Assembly (NCBI GenBank): GCA_944474755.1
Contig: OX104119.1
Span: 46,773,927-46,837,926 of the forward strand
Direction of reading: 5' to 3'
From: Limnoperna fortunei
Taxonomy: Eukaryota > Mollusca > Bivalvia > Mytilida > Modiolidae
DNA: 64,000 nucleotides
Shown: positions 58,579-64,000 of the stretch, piece after piece
Numbering within the stretch: position 1 is the stretch's first letter
How the letters are laid out: each line of letters starts with the position of its first letter
The notes under the pieces: model-generated
Database searches by the model: none
What the model saw: only the letters and a program-made list of their open reading frames with translations
What the model was told of the DNA's origin: nothing
Made by a program: the position numbers and the translations under genes

Positions 58579-60523
58579 TTTTTAGCTCACCTGACCCAAA
58601 GGGTCATATGAGCTATTGTTATCACTTTGCGTCCGTCGTCGTCGTCGTCGTCGGCGTCTGTAAACTTTTTACATTTTAATCTTCTTCTCTGAAACCACTT
58701 GGCCAAATGAAACCAAACTTGGCCATAATGTTCATTGGATGGACCTTTACAAAGTTTGTGTTTTTTATTTTGATTGGTAAACCAATATGGCCGCCACCTC
58801 AAGACTTAGTTTAACATAGGACCTTATGGGAAAAAGTTTAAAAGGGCTTCTTCTCTGAAACCGTTTAACCAATCAAAACAAAACTTACTAGCAATATTGT
58901 TTGGATGGTCCTCTATAAAGTTTGTGTTTTTGATGGGAATTGGAAATTCAAAATGGCGGCCACCGCAGGACTTAGTTTAACATAGAACCCTATGGGAAAA
59001 AGTTTTAAAAGGCTTCTTCTCTGAAACCGGTTAATCAATGGAAACAAAAACTTACTAGCAATATTGTTTGGATGGTCCTCTATAAAGTTTGTGTTTTTTA
59101 TGGCAATTGGAAATTCAAAATGGCTGCCACCGCAGGACTTAATTTAACATAGGACCCTATGGGAAAAAGTTTGAAAGGCTTCTTTTCTGAAACCGGTCAA
59201 TCAATGGAAACAAAAACTTACTAGCAATATTGTTTGGATGGTCCTCTATAAAGTTAATGTTTTTTTATCTCAATCGGAAATTCAAAATAGCCGCCACCGC
59301 AGGACTTGGTTTAACATTCGACCCTATGAGAAAAAAGTTTAAAAGGGTCTCTTCTCTGAAACCGTTTAACCAATCAAAACAAAACTTACTAGCAATACTG
59401 TTTGGATGGTCCTCTATAAAGTTTATGTTTTTATGGCAATTGGAAATTCAAAATGGCCGCTACCGCAGGACTTAATTTAACATAGGACCCTATGGGAAAA
59501 AGTTTTTAAAAGCTTTTTGTCTGAAACCGGTTAATCAATGGAAACAAAAACTTACTAGCAATATTGTTTGGATGGTCCTCTATAAAGTTTATGTTTTTTA
59601 TGGCAATTGGAAATTCAAAATGGCCGCTACCGCAGGACTTAGTTTAACATGGGACCCTGTGGGAAAAAGTTTTTAAAGGTTTTTTCTCTGAAACCGGTTA
59701 ATCAATGGAAACAAAAACTTACTAGCAATATTGTTTGGATAGTCCTCTATAAAGTTTATGTTTTTTATGGCAATTGGAAATTCAAAATGGCCGCTACCGC
59801 AGGACTTAGTTTAACATGGGACCCTGTGGGAAAAAGTTTTTAAAGGTTTTTTCTCTGAAACCGGTTAATCAATGGAAACAAAAACTTACTAGCAATATTG
59901 TTTGGATAGTCCTCTATAAAGTTTATGTTTTTTATGGCAATTGGAAATTCAAAATGGCCGCTACCGCAGGACTTAGTTTAACATGGGACCCTATGGAAAA
60001 AAGCTTTTAAAGGCTTTTTCTCTTAAACCGGTTAATCAATGGAAACAAAAACTTACTAGCAATATTGTTTGGATGGTCCTCTATAAAGTTTATGTTTTTT
60101 ATGGCAATTGGAAATTCAAAATGGCCGCTACCGCAGGACTTAGTTTAACATAGGACCCTATGGGAAAAAGCTTTTAAAGGCTTCTTCTCTGAAACCGGTT
60201 AATCAATGGAAACAAAAACTTACTAGCAATATTATTTGGATGGTCCTTTATAAAGTTTATGTTTTTTATGGCAATTGGAAATTCAAAATGGCCGCCACCG
60301 CCGCAGGACTTAGTTTAACATAGGACCCAATGGCAAATAAAAAAAAATCTTCTCTATACAACGGGTTAACCAATGAAACAAAGCTTTCTAGTAATATTGT
60401 TTGGATGGTCCTATTTAAAGTTTATTGAAAATTACAGGACTTACTTCAACATCAGGGAAATGCCATCTTCATTGCCTATAAAATCAGGTGAGCGATACAG
60501 GCTCTTAAGAGCCTCTGGTTTAG
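58579..60523. mobile_element. Non-autonomous element of 167 bp tandem units inserted in the LINE
   Basis: About ten units of 167 bp carry the phrases CAGGACTTAGTTTAACATAG, CTGAAACCGGTTAATCAATG and TTGTTTGGATGGTCCTCTAT, and the middle copies are nearly identical. The element opens AGCTCACCTGA (58584-58594) and closes with TCAGGTGAGC (60484-60493), an inverted pair. A GACCCAAAGGGTC hairpin lies at the left end and GGCTCTTAAGAGCC at the right end. TTTAG occurs at both borders and may be a target duplication. LINE coding sequence resumes immediately after it. The ORFs at 58587-60010 are by-products of the repeat. Confidence 0.85.
58629..58655 (+). repeat. CGTCGTCGTC microsatellite
   Basis: A short (CGT)n run near the left end of the tandem-unit element reads as poly-Asp on the minus strand. 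Confidence 0.8.
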
Positions 60524-60930
60524 AATAAGGGCGATAGTCAGGACCCTGTAAATGATAAAGCTTTTACTCTAATTAATTGTCTCGGAAAACATTTTCACCT
60601 GACAGGTATACTTAATGTGACTGAGTTTTTTGATAACTTAACTTTATTTTAAAAAGCTATCCAGGATTCAGGAAGGGTCATTCAATACTAGATTAATTTT
60701 TGTTCTACATGCTATAGTATCCTTATACTTATCATTTAGCAAAGGCTTTATGTCATTTATTGATTTTAAAAAGGAGTTTGATACGGTCCTCAGGAGGTCT
60801 CAACAGCGAACAACGTAGTAACATAAGAGGAAGAAAAATGTTTTAGTGTTATTTATAATATGAGTAATAATAAAACATCGTGCGTTAAATATGTATGTGA
60901 GAGATCATATTTATACAATATCACACTGGA
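60521..60930 (+). pseudogene. LINE ORF2 reverse transcriptase, continuation
   Basis: The + strand shows NKGDSQDPVNDKAFTLINCL and GKHF (the 'KGD--DP-NYRPI-LL-CLGK-F' motif), then ILN and TEFFDN. After frameshifts come GFRKGHSILD (the 'GFRKG-ST-D' motif), FIDFKKEFDTV (60754-60788, the catalytic 'F-DF-KAFDTV' motif with its Asp) and VIYNM further on. These are consecutive reverse transcriptase blocks of an APE-type LINE. The downstream YADD region is not recognisable. Confidence 0.8.
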
Positions 60931-62335
60931 AACGTAAATAATGTTTTAAAAAAGTTTGTTTCGAGTAATGCTGTCTGAGTTGTAAAATTTATTACATTCT
61001 TCCGACCGAATAAAGACATACAACTCGAACGTATTCTCTTAAGGATACACTATGTTCGCTAATTATTGCAACACACGGAGTTTCGTTTTTTGCGAGAGTA
61101 CTCTTACTGCAGGCTAAAAAAGCGCACTACAAGTATTTTCCATGCGGTCCGTCCGTGACCGGCGGTAAGATATACTTTCCGACAAATAACTAATTTGTAT
61201 TGCTACTGCAATTACATGCACCATAAACTTTCCTAACTGGAAAAACGCAACATTTAAATTATTAAATATAAGCATTCTTGAAAATTTTACATGTGTGTTA
61301 CATAAAGGACAAGGTAGGGTAAGGACCATTTTTGACCCCCTCTTGAAAATAACTCATCTTTGAAGTAATTTGAGCATACAGACATAGCATTAAAAATATG
61401 GTCTTATTTTGGTGCTATCATGCGCATGCGTGACACACTTCACGTTCTTCCATGTTTGCCAATCTATAGGCTATTTTCAATTCAGCTTTAATTTGAAGAT
61501 GGTTTCAGTAAATTAACTTCTGTTCTGCTCATCAAATATTCACCAAATGTTAACACAATTAACATGTATAGATACCTGTTACAGGCAGGTTCTGGTTTAA
61601 ATAAATATAGAAAAACTTTATCTCGCAAAAACGAATGCTTTTCTCATGCAAAAATCTTTGCTTTTGAGAATTACAAGCTTTTCAACAAAAACTTGGTAAT
61701 CACTATTTCTTCGTCAAATTTTATCACAATATACAAATTGATAGAAGATACAGACAGAAGGTAATTTTACATAAGGGCTGTCTGGGTTAAACGTTTTTTT
61801 CTGTTGATAAAAAACTGTTAAACAAGTAAAAAAAATATAGATTTGTCAAAATTACCTCCCTTGTTAAAGATTGAATTTTCATTATGTTTGCCTATAATGA
61901 ACTCGTTATATCGAAAACTTTGTGCTTAAACAATTAATAAATAGATTTGATATTAAGGTTATATGTCTGTCGTAGTATTTAATAATTTTATTGAAATTAT
62001 GAGTGAAATAATGAATTAAAGATATTAATGTTAATTTTACAATCAGGGCAATATCTATTCTGAGATTTCCAAAAAATAACGGAGGATGGTGTTCTGCATC
62101 CCATCAAGTCAAACAAATTATTTTTGTGTGACCTTATTGGTAAGACAAACTGTTAAACAACTATATAATAGCGAACAAAATATCTATTTTGACCAATATT
62201 TAAATCTAATTTGTATTAAGTTTATTCCAAACATAATTACTTGTAGGAAGATATATAGATCCATTTCAAAGGTGCACTTTAATTCTGTTTAGATGTCCTA
62301 CCATGTATATTTACAGCGGAACTGACATAATCTAA
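60931..62335. other. AT-rich sequence, no supported feature
   Basis: There are only short ORFs without motifs (for example 61564-61764 and 62086-62292). LINE similarity is lost after about 60930. Confidence 0.4.
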
Positions 62336-62339
62336 AATT

Positions 62340-62760
62340 TTTAACATAGTCACTGGACCGTGGTCAATGTCAGAAGACACCCGTCATATTTTATTCAACA
62401 GGAACCTAAATTCCAAGTATTGTCATTACACTATGCATAGTTTCACTGACCTAATCTACAAAAATTTAACGTATTCACTGGACCATGAAATGAAAGGTCA
62501 TGGTCAGGCGAAACTTGTACTATTCAACAGGAACCTATATGCCATGCCGCTCATTCATCCTACCATGCATAGTACAGAAGTAACCTTAGTGATATGAATT
62601 CTAGTCAAGGTCAGGTGACACCTACTAAACTTAAATGTACTATTTGTCAGCAAACTCTATAACAAATATTGTCATGTTACAATGCGTGGTTACTGAGAAA
62701 CTGACAGAAATCTAATAATTTTTTACGTAGTCCCCTAACTGTGAAATTGATATTAAACTT
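62340..62760 (+). repeat. Degenerate tandem repeats of about 130-150 bp
   Basis: Three weak copies share the phrases CACTGGACC, ATGAAAGGTCATGGTCAG or TCAAGGTCAGGTGACACC, ATTCAACAGGAACCTA, and ATGCATAGT. Divergence is high. Similar GGTCAAGGTCAG-type tandem repeats are common in molluscan DNA. Confidence 0.55.
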
Positions 62761-62779
62761 TACATTTGTATATTACTAT

Positions 62780-62950
62780 TCCTGAGCGGGAGATTGGGCA
62801 TGCCATAAAACCTGGTTTAACCCATCATTTCTTTTGAAATGAATGTACGAAGTCAGGGCCATTGCTGTAATTACTACATTTTTGGTTGTTGGTTCTGTAA
62901 TTTGCCGTTTTCTTGGACTTCGATTTGTGACAGTTTCTATGATAACGTAC
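62780..62950 (+). mobile_element. 3' tail of a probable Penelope-like element, copy 3
   Basis: It has the same ordered phrases as 25300-25515 (GAGCGGGAGATTGGGCATGC, then AAAACCTGGTTTAACCC, AAGTCAGGGCCATTGCTGTA and TTGGTTGTTGGTTCTG). No reverse transcriptase precedes it. The ORFs on both strands here are incidental. Confidence 0.55.
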
Positions 62951-63324
62951 CACTGGCCTGCTGAAGCTCGAAAATCTAAATCGGATTGCAATACGTTCAA
63001 GGTAACATTGTGTCCAAATCCGCGAAAGATAAGTCAACATTCAAAACATAATTAACTTTAAATACGACCGCCACAGTAGCAGTAAAACGTACTGAAAATA
63101 TTGTATCGTTTTTGCATGGTTAGGAGAAAATTATATAGATCCAAAGCGTAGTGTTTGATTAAAAAGTAATAAATATTCACATATGTATTACGATAGTTTA
63201 TGCTATCCATAAATGATTATCTCATTGCCAAAAAAACAACAAGCACGCTTAAATGCTAACGTTTAACTTAACGAGCAAATAATTTTACAATAAAAAGTAG
63301 AAAATAAAAAATAAATTTGTTTTC

Positions 63325-63414
63325 ATTGCGTTCTCGCTGTGCTACTACTAGCCGGTCGCGTTCTCGCTTTGCTACCACTCCCGCTACCACTACCAAGTGG
63401 TAGCAAAGTGAGAA
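63325..63414. repeat. Direct and inverted repeat of a GTTCTCGCTNTGCTACNACT word
   Basis: The word occurs at 63330-63349, again at 63360-63379, and in inverted form at 63396-63414. The last two make a 19 bp hairpin with one mismatch and a 16-base loop. The hairpin is GC-richer than its surroundings and lies in non-coding DNA. Confidence 0.85.
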
Positions 63415-63544
63415 CACGATCGGACGTGGGATTCCGACGATGACTTTTACAAGGTTAAAGAATATGCCCGCGCTGGCATTCGATGTTGTTACACCAATAT
63501 ATGTTTTAAACGTTTCCTGTTAATAAAAGCAAGCAAAATAGAAA

Positions 63545-63605
63545 ATAAACATAGACCGTCGGGATTCGAACCATCGATTCGCGGCCTCAAGCTAAGGGTT
63601 AAGCA
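63545..63605 (-). other. tRNA-like motif (tRNA relic or SINE head)
   Basis: The minus strand has GGTTCGAATCCCGACGG, a good B-box. About 25 bases upstream is AACCCTTAGCTTGAGG, a poor A-box. I cannot fold a complete cloverleaf: the T-stem is imperfect. A tRNA-derived SINE head or a tRNA pseudogene is more likely than a functional tRNA. Confidence 0.35.
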
Positions 63606-64000
63606 AAAACGCCACATACACACAGACATGTTCATTCAAAAGCGACTTATTTATGCGTCATACAAGGCCGTAAACAAAAGGAGTGCACTGATTGCATGCA
63701 CGTGTACTCCTAGTCCGAAAATCCTCTGCTGCCTACGGCACTGTCATTTTGCAGACGTTATTTATTTGTTAATAGATTAGTAGTTTTTATAACCTCTTTA
63801 ATTATTGCGTATAAAAAATAATTGTGTAAAATTGGCATTTATTGAGACACATCAAGATGTGATCGCTGAAGATGTTTTACTCAATAAAAATGAGAACAGT
63901 CTTATCAGTTTGTTGTTCTAGTGAATACAAACGAAACAAAATTAAATTCTTTTAAATTCTTTACGTTTGCTTCGTCGGAACGTGTGTTCCGCGCATGTCA

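Noticed and set aside
59230..60010. Repeated ORFs of 64-81 codons
   Set aside because: They follow the 167 bp period of the tandem-unit element. The period is not a multiple of three and no protein family is recognisable.
63545..63605. Functional tRNA gene
   Set aside because: Only the B-box is convincing. The acceptor stem and T-stem do not pair well, and the A-box is poor.

Overview
This is a repeat-dense, AT-rich stretch of an animal nuclear genome. The repeats point to a bivalve mollusc or close relative: a Penelope-type unit carrying a hammerhead-like ribozyme, tRNA-derived SINEs, arrays of a TCGTGCGCACGA palindrome, and 160-170 bp tandem-repeat mobile elements. The organism is inferred from these repeats, not from a host gene. 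I recognise no intact host gene. Nearly every protein-like stretch is a transposable-element remnant.

Left part (1-17 kb). A minus-strand LINE ORF1-like fragment (1.05-1.52 kb) is followed by a tandem duplication. Unit A runs about 1.6-10.45 kb and unit B about 10.46-16.98 kb. Unit A is interrupted by a block of about 4 kb (2.03-6.23 kb) holding a minus-strand hAT-superfamily transposase with two reading-frame breaks. Unit B carries a 1,757 bp composite insertion made of two 451 bp inverted-repeat elements around an 855 bp core. It also has a 28-copy 20 bp minisatellite (3 copies in A) and a 200 N assembly gap. A third, older relative of the unit (D) lies at 34.4-38.6 kb and was broken up by Penelope-like sequences.

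Central element (18.06-23.30 kb). A 5.23 kb segment is bounded by TTAA and by near-identical inverted repeats of about 187 bp. The inverted repeats are themselves arrays of a 12 bp palindrome repeated every 21 bp. Inside is a spliced integrase-like gene with a D-D-E triad (exons 18584-19098 and 20646-21142, intron 19099-20645). It is disabled by an in-frame stop and by a SINE inserted in its first exon with a 13 bp target duplication. This is the most distinctive object in the window.

Right part (23.3-56.4 kb). Several rounds of segmental duplication are visible: 23.8-26.0 with 38.8-41.3; 29.3-33.8 with 42.1-46.9; 46.2-47.6 with 48.7-50.6; and 47.6-48.3 with 55.6-56.3. Comparing paralogues dates several insertions: a 517 bp retroposon with a 15 bp target duplication, a 205 bp MITE, and a block of about 450 bp. 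At 57.4-60.9 kb a LINE ORF2 relic (endonuclease, linker, reverse transcriptase) is split by a 1.9 kb element built of 167 bp tandem units. The last 3 kb hold degenerate tandem repeats, a hairpin and a tRNA-like motif.

The window therefore records layered mobile-element activity on a locally duplicating background rather than a cooperating set of genes.
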